NCBI RefSeq assembly: GCF_001949145.1
Contig: NW_019091431.1
Coordinates: forward strand, 62,001 to 126,000
Source of the DNA: Acanthaster planci
Taxonomy: Eukaryota > Echinodermata > Asteroidea > Valvatida > Acanthasteridae
Direction: 5' to 3'
Length of the DNA stretch: 64,000 nucleotides
Numbering within the stretch: the first letter of the stretch is position 1; every line of letters starts with the position of its first letter. Under the pieces are notes generated by a model. That model was not told the origin of the DNA and did not search any database. It saw only the letters and a list, made by a program, of their open reading frames with translations. The position numbers and the translations under genes were made by a program. Shown here one piece after another: positions 40,901 to 52,161 of this stretch.

Positions 40901-43900
40901 ATCATGTTACAAACATTTCTTGTAATTCCTTGCATGCTTGTGTTACAGCAATACAGCATGTCTCCTGGAGCTAGTGGATATCCTTTGGCATCACCTCCAT
41001 CTATTCCTTCTAACATCGTCCCATCGCCATCATCAAATATGTTGAATACTGCCTCTCCTGGTTTGTATAAAACCTATAATGTGGAGCTGTTTTTGTAACG
41101 ACACCAATTCTATCATTGTTATTATGTTAGAACCCTCTGACTATTGTGTTATTAAGCATTAGTTTTTCTCTGTAATGCATGATTGGTGGAATCTTTCTGT
41201 GGTTGTCAAACAACCACTTTTACTTGTTGAATTTATCTCATCTCCATAAAAATGCAAGGGTTTTTTGCCATTTGCCTGCCTGACGCATAAGGATCTAAAA
41301 CACCTCTGTCATTTGTTTTGACAACACTTCAAAGATGATAGTTGTGGTTGTTTACTCCAAATTTTTCCAAGCTTCTCCATTTTGATAATTTTGTTGTCAC
41401 TCTTAGCACTTTATATATATCAGTTACTTTCCTCTGTTTCTGGACAGCTCTTGCTGTAGGTTCTCCAAGCAATGTTCCTCATCATGTACCATCTCCAGGC
41501 TCATTTGTACCAACACCATCTCCTAACATCCAGATGCATTCACCAGCTCCTGGGCCTTTCATCAGTCCCCAAAGTCAGTTTCACATTCTTATAATAATAA
41601 TTAGCTTCATTAAAATGGTTTTGATATGCTTGTTATGAATTACAGCTGGTTAAAAAAGGCTATTAAAATGGTAAAAGCTACTTTTGCCCAACGAGCACCC
41701 CAACAAAAGACCAGTGTCATCGGGTGCTGTCATTTCTCCCATTCTACAGATTTGTCAGAGAATGCGAACTCACCCTATCCCAGCATGGGGCTAGCAATGC
41801 CTTCACCAGGCCAACGTAATTGGCCTGCATCCCCATCAGTTCCTGGACCATCACCTATCAATCGTTACGGTGTAGCTCATTCACCAGGTATGGCAGCTAG
41901 TCACTCACCTGGAAGTAGTGGTTTAGGACAGACAACTGGTTCGGCCCCTACACAAGGTAACAAAGTCATGTTAATGTAGATAATAATAATAATAACAATT
42001 ATAATAATAAGAGCATTTGTAAAGCACCTGTATCTGCCTCAAAGGCGCTCGTAGCAATCGTAATATCATTATCCCTGCACATTTGGCTCACACATCATCT
42101 GAACATTCCTGAAACCATCTCAGCTCCCTGGGGAGTATACTAGCCTGGTGCTGCCATTTCAACGCAAACAGCAAAACATAACCGTGTCTGCCCTCACAGG
42201 GTACCCATTTACTCCTGGGTGGAGAGAGGCACAAAGGGGTAAAGTGACTTGTCCAGGATCACAACATGCTGCCACCATCTGGATTCAAACCCCTGACCCT
42301 AAGATCAGATGCTACAAACCCTAACCACTAGGCCACATGCCTCCAAGGATATAAACCCAAGATATCCCACATGTAGCATAAAAGTATTTGATAAAACTAG
42401 TATTAAAAAAATTGAATTTTGTGATGTTCCTATTTGTATAGCATTGTATTTTAACACTGATAATATTTCATGTACAGCTCCTATGCCAATGCGACCAGCT
42501 AGACACCTGCCATCACGTTCTTGGGCTGCTTCCATCCCTACTGCATTGTCTTATGAAGCTATCACCAAGATCTTTACCCCAGCTCCTGCTCCTGGAGTTA
42601 TTGGTGGTCCAGCTGCCAACCTTTGCTGTCCAGCAGAGCGATTTCTAGGCTCCATACACAGCAAAAGATATCTGCAGAGAGTATTTCACAGTATAGAAAC
42701 GGTTAGTTACTTCTGTCATTCACATTTCATTATTCGCTTTCATTGTGGACTATTTTTCCCTGAATTATTGGCCCCAGTTTCTCTTTGATTAAAAAAAATT
42801 GACAATGTTGCCCTATTCCTTTTAGAAACCAATAAAAATGGAATATTTTTGAAAGTCTAGTGATTGTAATACATTGATGTTTCTTCTCTAATCCTTTGTA
42901 ATTCTTGCAACCCAGATACAAGAGGTTCCATCGAATGAGCCTGGAATGTTACACTATCGTACAGAATCCTTGCAGTACTGGGTGTCCCTGAACCCCAACA
43001 CCATGCAGACACTACACCTACAGGTCAAACCTAATCCAGGTAAGCTAATTCTTGGATTTTCTAGCAATTATCCAGTCAGCCTCAATAGTTTCTTCATGTT
43101 TCTTTCATGATGGAGATTTTTTATATAAACTGTTCAATGAGGTTTAAAGAAAAATCCCATTTCTTAGAAGTTATATCAGCCCCTTAAGTTTGTTGCATTT
43201 GCCATTGGATTATTCGACTGGGAACACAGCTGTGGATTCTGGAGATCTTCGTCCTGTGTTTTCATCAGTACTTGTATGCTCCAACTTTTCTTTTAAAATC
43301 TCCAGCCCCTTAGAATCTGCTTCTCCACACCAACTTGGCTGTGCTCATATCTTTGGAATGTTTATGGGTCTGATGGACAGGGGTAATAATGTTCGGGTAT
43401 CTTGAGCACAAGTGATGTGTATGTGGGCTTTATGAATACATGTACCCATTATTATCCACAGATACCAAAGTTATCTGTGATTTCCATGATCACAATGGTT
43501 TTCTTGAGGCAAATAAAAACAACTGGAAATGTCCCTTCCAAAACCTTGTCCATGTTTATTTTATGTCTTATCACTCAGATATGAATGACCGATGGAACCA
43601 GGATGAGCTGCAAGTGATTGAGCGATATTTTGAAACTAAGGTGAGTCTTACCTGAACATCAAGTAGCAAACATGCATCCATGCACCATTTGAGTTAACTT
43701 GGAGGGAAGCCATAAGTGGCAATATGTCTTATACACGAACACAGATTCCATATTTAGGATTAATGCCATTTTCAAAAAACCTCTGTGAGTTGGATTGTTT
43801 CCACTCAGCTATAGTGTTCTATTTTTGATAATTCCTTTATTTGATGGATAGCTGTATTGTTTCAATATCTGAATATCCTTAACATCATCAGGTTGTGTGC

Positions 43901-45175
43901 CCACCATACAAATTGAGTGCCATCCTAGCTTTTTCCCGTGCCCTGAGTGGACCAACACGTATCTTGAAAGACTTAGTCCAGTTGATGAGACTTGAACTGT
44001 TACCAGACCGTACCTTAAAATGGACAATCCAGTGGTGTCTGACTGTTCCTCCTAATGACTCCTTTGGTGTTGCTCCACCTGGTACAGCTGCTTTAGCCAT
44101 CAAGACGAAGATGCTGTTCTTTGTGAGTAAAGATGATTTGGGAAGTTTAATGTTTTAAGAACTCTCTGAACAGAACACTCAACTTTTTAAAAGCGCTTAC
44201 CTATTTCTTCATGTTTGTATATGTTTGGTTCTTAGATTCAACTGACGCGTATTGGTATGAATCCACCAGTGGGTCAGGATACTCAATCAATCGTCATCCC
44301 TATCGTTCATGACATGCAAGCTAACACAACCTCTTACGTTGACCGACAAAAACCGCACAATGCATCAGCTGCAACAGTCAGTAACATGCTCAAGAGATCC
44401 AATGAGATGTTCCAGAACAAAGGTCAGTTTTGTAAACGCCCAACCTTTTTATCCATTTGCTGCCAGGGAACCCCTTTTGAGCACCATAGGTTTATATGCA
44501 GAGCCGGGGTGCGCGAAATGGGGAAAAAGAGCTGGTCCATGTCACAACAGACCATACTCGGATCAAAAGACCTGCTGCTGGGAATTGCTATCATTTTTCA
44601 GCTTGCATTTTCTAAGGAAATCCATCACTGTTTTTAAACAGTATACCACTGTTTTGGCCATAGCACGCCCGCGGCTTAGCACCACGGACAAAAGTGCTCC
44701 AGGACCCCATCGATGAGTGGCACAGCACCGCTGCATGCTAATCCAGCCGCGTTTGAAAAGACGCCCACTCACATTCCTTGGGGACAAAGGAAATTACACC
44801 ACACCTCACAATTCTGGGCTCTCTTTGCAGGCTGAAATATCCAGGAGTCAATGATGGTTACCTGTCAGCCTAGAGTAGCCACCAAACAGTCATTCGTGTG
44901 GGTGTAAACATACATTAAATGAAATGATGGATATTTGAAGAATTTTGAAAACTGAAAACCTTGAAAATCGCCTTTATGTGTGCACTGCATTGTTCAAACC
45001 ACCCAGCAGCAAGTGGTTAAAGTTATGCTGTGGTAACTCACACGTCTTTGGTATTTTTTTTACATTTTTTACTCTTCAGTGACATTTTCCATGTAACCTT
45101 TCTTATTTTGCAGTTGAGTGCACCATTTTCCCAGTCATCAGGGACTTAATGACAAACCTAGTGTTACCTCAGTGA
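30769..45175 (+). CDS. MED14: Mediator complex subunit 14 (MED14), 39 coding exons
   Basis: The spliced frame gives 1,487 aa (human MED14 is about 1,450). MED14 is the Mediator backbone subunit that joins head, middle and tail modules and is needed for activator-dependent RNA polymerase II transcription in the nucleus. Near the N-terminus, [18 protein letters not shown] and [11 protein letters not shown] are hallmark MED14 motifs. Later motifs that follow the family in order include [27 protein letters not shown] and the basic-acidic [17 protein letters not shown] Ser/Pro-rich linker spans roughly residues 975-1,195 (exons 30-33), then [16 protein letters not shown] and a C-terminus [20 protein letters not shown]. 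The chosen ATG has A at -3 and G at +4. Frame was checked at all 38 junctions. All introns are GT-AG except intron 6, which is GC-AG. A polyadenylation signal follows at 45,416. Exon coordinates are given in four following entries. Confidence 0.97.
32184..32426. mobile_element. MITE with about 40-bp terminal inverted repeats in MED14 intron 3
   Basis: The left end (32,184-32,223) begins GGGGCCAGTTTCACAGAG and runs into TTGCTTAAGCACAAAATTTG. The right end (32,387-32,426) is its inverted complement with few mismatches, closing with AAATTGGCCCC. A second inner pair (AAAACCTTGCTTAAG near 32,245 and CAAGCAAGGTTTTC near 32,365) lies inside. There is no coding capacity. I could not see a convincing target-site duplication. 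It lies between MED14 exons 3 and 4 and should be spliced out. Confidence 0.88.
35155..38253 (+). other. MED14: MED14 coding exons 12-22
   Basis: Coding exons: 12, 35155-35299; 13, 35451-35519; 14, 35641-35683; 15, 35797-35922; 16, 36059-36137; 17, 36471-36633; 18, 37017-37236; 19, 37401-37432; 20, 37568-37696; 21, 37832-37908; 22, 38139-38253. Exons 18 and 19 cover the least conserved middle of the protein, including a basic QKRK patch; their frame is set by both splice sites. Exon 19 is a 32-nt exon. Confidence 0.92.
38387..41956 (+). other. MED14: MED14 coding exons 23-33
   Basis: Coding exons: 23, 38387-38435; 24, 38720-38845; 25, 39034-39125; 26, 39346-39495; 27, 39599-39679; 28, 39971-40094; 29, 40202-40269; 30, 40524-40787; 31, 40949-41060; 32, 41448-41573; 33, 41750-41956. 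Exons 30-33 encode the Ser/Pro-rich linker, with many SP and PSP motifs that are possible proline-directed phosphorylation sites. The linker's position matches the disordered linker of vertebrate MED14. Confidence 0.92.
41975..42344 (-). mobile_element. tRNA-derived SINE in MED14 intron 33
   Basis: Read on the minus strand, the element starts at 42,344 with a tRNA-like head. An A-box-like TGGCCTAGTGGTTAGGG lies at 42,319-42,335 and a B-box-like GGTTTGAATCC at 42,281-42,291, spaced as in a tRNA. A body follows that includes a GTGACTTGTCCAGGATCACA-like phrase on the plus strand (42,245 region), and the element ends in an ATT/ATAATA-type tail at about 41,979-42,010. RNA polymerase III would transcribe it from the head. 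It is antisense to MED14 and inside an intron. Confidence 0.85.
42478..45175 (+). other. MED14: MED14 coding exons 34-39
   Basis: Coding exons: 34, 42478-42701; 35, 42916-43039; 36, 43579-43640; 37, 43892-44122; 38, 44236-44422; 39, 45114-45175 including the TGA stop. They encode the conserved tail-module-facing C-terminal region. Motifs such as [16 protein letters not shown] and [18 protein letters not shown] follow the vertebrate order. Intron 38 (44,423-45,113) is about 690 bp with nothing recognised in it. Confidence 0.94.
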
Positions 45176-45415
45176 ATGAAAGACAAAGGGTTTTCATCCT
45201 ACATTTTCTCTTGATACGCCAGACATGAAGGAGCTGGGATGAGTGTTCAGTAAAAGTAAACTTGCCTAACCTGCCAAGAATGTATTTACAGTGTATATCA
45301 CAAATGTGAGGATTGCCCTTTTTTGTATCCGTTTTGCTAGTGGGGAGCATTTCAGAAGACTTCTTGCCAGAGGATATTACAGATTTATTTACTTCACAAA
45401 ATAAGCCTGATAACA

Positions 45416-45421
45416 AATAAA
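45416..45421 (+). terminator. MED14: MED14 polyadenylation signal AATAAA
   Basis: A canonical AATAAA hexamer stands 240 nt after the MED14 stop codon, in the sequence ACAAATAAAGCAC. It is the first AATAAA downstream of the stop, which makes it the best candidate for cleavage of the MED14 transcript. Confidence 0.7.
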
Positions 45422-47017
45422 GCACAAGTACATGCCTCAACACTTAGGATAACCTGTTGTTGGCTGAATTTTTATCCTCTGGGAAAAACTTTCACTCTTG
45501 TAATTCCAGATTGGTAGAATGTAATATGAAGTTTATGCCTGTGCATATACATTAAGGTTGTTATGGGGAAGTGTAAATAATCCGTTTACATGTACATATT
45601 AGGACAGTATAATGCATGCTTTATATTAGCTAAGCGGATAATCATGAATTGATGAAATGTATCAATACTTTGATGAGATGTATACACGATAAAATATTTG
45701 ATGAAATAATGGAGTCATGCTTCACAATATCAAATTCATCATACAAATCCATGTACACTGTACATGTATTTTAGATTTTCTGTTCATGACTTCCACATAT
45801 TTCACACAACCTATAGCGAACTCCTTAAGAACCAAAGCATACTGATTGTCAGTGATGAAGAATGTCTGGTATTATCCCAAATGATCATTTCTAGTGGCTT
45901 ATCTTTTTATAAGTATAGAATATATTTCAATGTAGTACCCCACTGTCATCCATTGTAATTTTCTAGCAATGGAAAGCAACTAGAGTAAAGATGTATCTGA
46001 AAATTGGAAACTGCAGATACAGGTACATGTATTATTGAGCTTAGACTGAATTCAAACTTTAAAAGACACATCCTCCAGCTGGTGATATTAGTTTGGGGGA
46101 TTCCAGTCGGCAAATGTTTCAGCTCAATTAACATTTTTGCACCTGTTTTATGCATTGTTCAACACATTTGTTTGACAGTTACTCGGGATTCTGCAACTGC
46201 AGATATGCAGAACCACACATACAAGAGTTATAGTTCACATGGTGCTACCGGGGCAAACTGTTACTTTACTTGCCACCTTCACCTTAAAACTCTTCAAATC
46301 TCATCTGCTCAGGATTGTAGCAAAGTTTACATTTGTCACATGGCAAAAGTGGTGGCTGATATTTTGAACCCTGTAGTGTGTATTTGGTTTGGTAAACTTT
46401 ACAATGGCTGGAAATAACTCATGTGGCAATTAAACATTTCTACATTTGTGGAAAGTACAGTATCTGGCTTAAATAAATTATAAATGAAATGAAGGTAAAC
46501 TGCATATGATCCCTTTTGGTGTTGTATCAGAGTTAAAAACTTGGCACAAAAAGTTTGAACAACTGCTGTAGAACGATGCAGGAAATTAATAAAACACGAA
46601 CCAAACATGAAAGGAAATTTTCCAAAGCAACTGCTGTTTAATAAGTTAATATCTTACTTAGCATGTAAAAAAAGAAGTCAAAACTGATGGCATAAGCCTT
46701 TGAAGTATTTACACTTTTAAAAATTTAAATTTTGCATATTTCATTTAAATGACATATAAGTGACACATTTCAAAATCCAAACGTCAGGTCTGCTGTGAAC
46801 TTATTGATTGGTTATTAACTGCATGAAAACCTTGGCTATATTGTAGTTTGAATTTTTTTAAGTATCTCATTTCAGAAAGGCCTAGAATATTCTTGCATTG
46901 CATAACAGATGTACAGGCAATGATAAACTTCAAGACAACATTTGCACTGTACAGAATAAAAATGAGCCTTCCTTACAAATGTGCAGAAAGTTAACAATAA
47001 TCACGCTGAAGTGACAC
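45422..47017. other. Intergenic region between convergent MED14 and hinderin
   Basis: This 1.6-kb AT-rich interval should contain the hinderin 3' untranslated region at its right end. A minus-strand ATTAAA at 46,637-46,642 is a possible hinderin polyadenylation signal. No exon, RNA gene or repeat array was recognised. Confidence 0.5.
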
Positions 47018-50000
47018 TCATAAAAAAAAAACATCTTCCAGAATTCTAGATTCCTGTAACTCTGTATCTGTGTCTGTGTCCACTACATCCTGAAACAAGT
47101 CAGGTGTGCTGATGTAACGCTGTCTGATCATGCTCCTGCTGTCGGTTATGTTCACTAGTCTGGCATGGGTTGTGTTGGGTTGGGTGGGGGATTCCATCTC
47201 GGAAATTAAATCAGAAAGGCGAGTTGCATTACTATGGGGGAAAAATATACATGTTAAATGGCCAGGTAGACAACACTGAGAAGCAGCCAATTTCAATCCC
47301 ATAATATCCACAAACTTTACATACAATAATCAACCTCTCACCTTTTCTTTTCTTTTGTTATACCACTGTGATATCTAGGACTTTGTGGGAGTGACACTGC
47401 TCGTCTGTTGGAAGTATTTAAATCAATAAATAAATCAATGTAAATATTTCCAAGTAAATTCTTGTTTTCAAGATGACTGACAGATTAAGATCACCCCTGA
47501 TGTTTTCGTTGGATTACAGGAACCAACTCCTGGACTTAATAATCCAACACACACGCCAACTAGAAAGAATTTGTGCATGTGCAATTGTGCATGTACATGA
47601 CGCTTGGTGGCGACAAACATATCGGACCTTGTGTCCAGTTCCGAGCATGTGTGCATTGTTTTGAGCATGCCTGAATAGTTCTCAGCTCGCACAATACCTT
47701 GAAAAAGGACCAGTATGTCTGATGTCACCTGCGTCTCAAAGTCTCCCACTACATGTAGTCTGCACATCTCAACTCACCTCCGTCGATGCTGCATTTGAAT
47801 TGGTTCCCTATTCGTATGAGCAGCAGGTGCAGGGGTGATATGAACCTTCCCAGGGGACAAACTAAGGCCTCCCTTTCCAGGAGATCTTGCAGTTTCTGTT
47901 TTGTGGTCCTTGTACAAAGGAGATGTTGACCTGTCGACCATTCTTGCCTGGGACATGCCTGAGCTGGATGTGGACGGTGAATAAGATGGCATGGACCCTG
48001 CCAAAAAAAACAAATCCCATCATGGACCACTGTCAAGTTTGCCCACCGAAGCTTTAACTGCACTCATTAAAACATTGCTAGTAAAAGCAAGGTTAGGTTA
48101 TTTTCACAGTATTGAATAGATTCAAAGTAATTGTATTTATTTAACATCTAAATGAAACAAAAATGACACCAAAATGAAACAAACTGTCATATGTACCTTG
48201 TACATGTATTTTGTTCCTTGGCTGGGAGTTGGGATACAGTGATGCATAGCCATCAATCTTAATTCCTCGTGTCCTCTGTGATGGATTTTCTGTTGCTATA
48301 GCAACTCTGGCATTTGACATATCAGTGCCACAGGGATTCCTACTTCTTGGACTAACATGTAATCTTCTCATAGAGGTTTCAAGGGCTTCTTTTGATGTTG
48401 ATTGGTTCATGAAACTTTCGGGTGGGTAATTAGTTGAGATGACTTCATCACTGTCATTCTCACTCCCAGAGGGCACTTCATGCTGCATCCCACTATAAAT
48501 GTTTGGTTCTTCCCATTCAAGATCTTTAACATTCTTCTGAGGGTGAGAGGTTGCCACTGTGCCACTGCCATGGTCAAGCCATTCTCTTTCCATGTGGGAG
48601 GATGTACTGTGTCTTTGCCCTTCCTGTTCCAGCTGGCGTAGTCTGTGGAGCTCAAGTTGGTTCTGTTTTTGGAGTAGTATCTTTTCTTGATCTTTGAGTT
48701 TCTGTCGCAGCAAAGCTTGCTCTTGACGAAGCTCGTGTCTCTGCCTCTCAAGAACAGCATGGCATTGCTCAGGTAACCCAGTTGCCTGGTAAGCTGGCTG
48801 CCTGGTTACAGCATGTGGGATCTCTGATATTTCTCCATGGTGGTGGTTGTTGGAACCAATCTTATCTCTTTGAGTGTTTCCTTGTAATCCATCAGGTGCA
48901 CCATTCTGATGGTTCCAAAAAGCAGCTACATATTGTGGGGATTTGCTGTCTTGGCTTTCAAAGTCTGTCTCCAATTCTGGCTGAAGGGGTCTGAACTCCC
49001 CTGACTGAGGTCTGGATCCAAACATTTCTTGTGAATCCTTGGGATAGCTAGAAGATGGACCACTTTGTGGTAAGTGTATTCTGTGTTCAGGATCAAGGCC
49101 AGGTTGAAACATGTACCCTTGGGGGTTTCTGTTGGTTCCATAGGACACATACATTGCAGGTTCACTCCTGCTAGCAAGTACTCTTACTTGTGGCTCAGTC
49201 CAACTTGTGTTACCACTATGTACTTGTTGAGACCTGTGGGTACTAGCCAACAATGGGTTGAACTCAGTTCCAATGATGTTTGGGTGGGACAGTTGGGTCC
49301 TGGGTACTGGATGTTGATGGGTACCAGCTGGTTGGTTCCAACTTGATGTTTGATGTATATCAGGCACTTGGTAGTCTTGTACCAAGCTGGATTGATGGGT
49401 AACAGGGTACCTGTACCCAGTGTGAGGTGCATTATTGTACCCATTTGACTGAGTCAGGGTAGCATGCTGGCTGGTGGTCTGGTGATCAGTTACTCTGAGT
49501 GTTCTTAGCTGACGTTCTTTGTGTGGTGTATTTGACTGATTCTTTTTAACCACTGGTGCATAATCTGGCGCTGGTTTGGTGGGCGACTGTGGGGCCATGC
49601 CGAACTATCCATGCACAACAAAAATAAAAAAGGCAACACCAACTCTTTCAAACACCTGTCAGTAATATTTAACGGAATCAAGACGCCATGCAAGTAACAA
49701 CCAGCACTTGATCCCCAATCAAGTTGTGAAATTACTACATACTTGTACATACATAGACTAATCTTAGCTGCAACTTGACAAAGCATTATCCAACTCTCTC
49801 TTCTGACCACCCTCTGCTTCTTTTCAATAAAACCAACCTTTGGAGGTGATGCTCGATGATGTAAAGACAAAGCAAGCTTCTCTTGTTCAGATGCTAGCTG
49901 TGACTGGTACTCAGCTAGAAGCTTTTGACATTCTAAATATTGTTTCTGAGTCAGTGCTGTATGGTTAAAGAAAGTTGTAAAGGTTCATTCCATTTTACAA

Positions 50001-52161
50001 ATTGAAATAACCTTAATTTACATCGATGGAAAAAAGACAACTTAACCCTAACCCTCCTCAGTCCTCCAACAGGTGAAGGATCGAGGAGGGTTAGGGTTAA
50101 AGAGTAAAGATTACTGATAGCAAATATAATTGCAATAAATTTTGGGCAGTAAGCCTCTACAAAGGATATGTTCTCTCTCTTGTATAATGGCTGCCATCTG
50201 TTCGTGTAATTTGTTAACTTTATCTTCATAAGAGCGTCGCTCTACACTGAGTTGCTGAACAATTACCTCCTTCTCCTCTCCTGCCCTGCAGGACAAAGAA
50301 TGGGAGAAGAAATGAAGGAATGATTTTTAAAAGTTCTAATATGAATGAAAACATATTCCTCTTAATTGGGTGAGGAAAAGGAGAAAAGAGAAGAAGTGGT
50401 TTCCTTACTTTGCTAATTCTCTGATCAAATTAGCAATCCTCTTTTTGTCTTCTGGTTTGAGATCCTTCAGCGATGGCTTGTCTTTTAACCTTGGGGCTTC
50501 CTGTCAATTAAGCATGTAAATTTCTGACAAACACTTGGCACCACAAGCAGCTGGAGTTTCTATGCAAGAAAACATGAATCTAAATATTACTTTGACATAA
50601 AACTGAAACAAATCTTATTTTTTAGACAAAAGTAAACGATAGCAACATTACCACTGATGATGTTTTTGACTTGTGTATGTCTTTGTCCTTCCTCCTATCA
50701 TGATTTTCCACTCTGCTTTCAGTGTTAGTTCGTTCCTTCATCAATCTTTCATCTCCTGAAGCTTTCATTGCTTTATTCAACATATCGTTAGACTGATGAA
50801 ACTTCATTTTCTGTGTCATTTTTATGTTACCTGGCTGGTCAACTCCTGTAAGTACAGGCATCACAGCTCATTAATAATTAGGTTAAATTACAGACTGACA
50901 TGAAGATTTCAATTTTTCCCTAGAGTTATTTCTTACTGAAAATAATAAAATAACCTAAATTAAAGTCTAATTTAGCAGGGAAAATTTAAGGTCATGGAGG
51001 TATTCACGTAGAAAACACATGTAATTTTTCTGACCAATCATAGTGCATGGGTGTCAAGCAGTGTCATGATACCTGTACAGAACTCACCCCTATCCTACAT
51101 CTCTACATTTAACATGATTAAGGCTCAGTCGAAAATTAACTAGGCTTGGCCCTAACATACATGTAAGGCGTAGGCCAGGGCTACTTTTCCCAACTTACCA
51201 GGGACAAATGAATGCAAGTAGCCATCAGAGTCCTTGTTGTAACTCCTCTCTGAAATGAAATGTCAAGGAATACAACAGCTTGAACAGGCATGACAGCAAC
51301 ACCACCATTACTGTTCATCAGCCTACACTTCTGCCCAATGGCTTATTTATTCCACTAAGACTAAGTCTTTGTCACACATGACACTGTAGTACACATTAAG
51401 ACTGGCATATATGTATGATGTAGCACATAAAAGCACCATGCAAGCACACAGTTACATCATAGAGCTATATATACATGTACGTGTAATTTATAAACACTCT
51501 CAGGTCTAAGTTACGTTGTTAGCTACATGTAGCCCAGGCTGGACGACGTCTACATTACATTGCGACAGTAAATGTAGAAGTCGTCCAACCTGGGCTAGTC
51601 GTTCATGTCCTTGGTATACTATTGTTACGCCCCAACTATAGCATAAGTCCCAACTACTAGTTGGGACAGTCCCAACTGTAGTACTGCAGTTGGGCTGGCC
51701 CAACTATTGTTGACCAATGTCCGTGGGAAATGTCTCAACATTATCCAAGTCAATGTGTCTCACACTTGACACAATTCATCAAAATGTGGCACTTCATCTC
51801 TTCATCTAGCCCTATGACCAATTACATGACATTTGTAAATGATATGACTTTGGCACATGCTGGACACATGCACACAGGACCTCTCTGCTGTAGTTGGGCC
51901 GGCCCAACTGTAGCACTCTAGTTGGGACGGGCCCAACTAGAGTTGGGACTGATGTTGGGGCGTAAGGTTATACGTCAGCAAACAACTCGACTGGGAGTCT
52001 CACAACACTTTTATTGATTTCATCCATAACTTCCACATGTATGTATATGTTTTACAAATCTGTCCAATCTTCATCACACCCACAGGCCTTTCAAGCAGAA
52101 AGATAACGATACCTTCTCGAGTCCAGAAAATTTCGTGGGGGTTCCCATCTCCGTCCGCCAT
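47018..52161 (-). CDS. KIAA1328: Hinderin-like protein (KIAA1328 family), 10 coding exons
   Basis: Coding exons in transcript order: 52113-52161, 51199-51249, 50652-50845, 50409-50500, 50161-50285, 49838-49956, 48197-49604, 47778-47997, 47342-47404, 47018-47231. All junctions keep frame and give 844 aa. Exons 4-6 (about residues 99-210) hold the conserved block: SLKDLKPEDKKRIANLIREL, then GEEKEVIVQQLSVERR and QKQYLECQKLLAEYQSQLAS, a predicted coiled coil that I recognise as the hinderin domain. A second coiled coil rich in Gln, Leu and Arg lies near residues 493-545. The C-terminus ESRILEDVFFL resembles the vertebrate hinderin end. Hinderin was named for hindering SMC3 (cohesin) interactions; its role is poorly known. 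The large exon 7 is low-complexity, His/Gln/Ser-rich and probably disordered. The exon 1 assignment is the least certain part. Confidence 0.85.
50042..50100. repeat. Perfect 18-bp inverted repeat with telomere-like words, hinderin intron 5
   Basis: The left arm TTAACCCTAACCCTCCTC (50,042-50,059) and right arm GAGGAGGGTTAGGGTTAA (50,083-50,100) are exact inverted complements around a 23-nt loop. Each arm contains the telomere-type word CCCTAACCC or GGGTTAGGG. It sits between hinderin exons 5 and 6. Confidence 0.92.
51530..51597. repeat. 68-nt hairpin with 27-bp arms, hinderin intron 1
   Basis: Arms at 51,530-51,556 and 51,571-51,597 pair with two mismatches around a 14-nt loop. On the minus (transcribed) strand one mismatch becomes a G-U pair. 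It lies 28 bp from the complete MITE at 51,625, so it may be another small foldback element rather than a functional RNA. Confidence 0.88.
51625..51965 (+). mobile_element. Complete MITE with TTACGCCCCAAC terminal inverted repeats, hinderin intron 1
   Basis: The ends are exact inverted complements: TTACGCCCCAAC at 51,625-51,636 and GTTGGGGCGTAA at 51,954-51,965. Both sub-terminal parts are packed with CCCAACT/AGTTGGG sub-palindromes, such as the one centred near 51,900. There is no coding capacity. The first half matches the truncated copy at 29,598-29,784, which shows that this is a family. No clear target-site duplication is visible. It lies between hinderin exons 1 and 2. Confidence 0.9.

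Noticed and set aside
42270-42344. Possible tRNA gene on the minus strand
   Set aside because: A and B boxes are present, but the acceptor and anticodon arms do not pair properly and a SINE body and tail follow. It is a SINE head.
49184-49444. Antisense and alternative frames inside hinderin exon 7
   Set aside because: These are shadows of the long exon 7 frame. The exon is low-complexity, so other frames stay open by composition.
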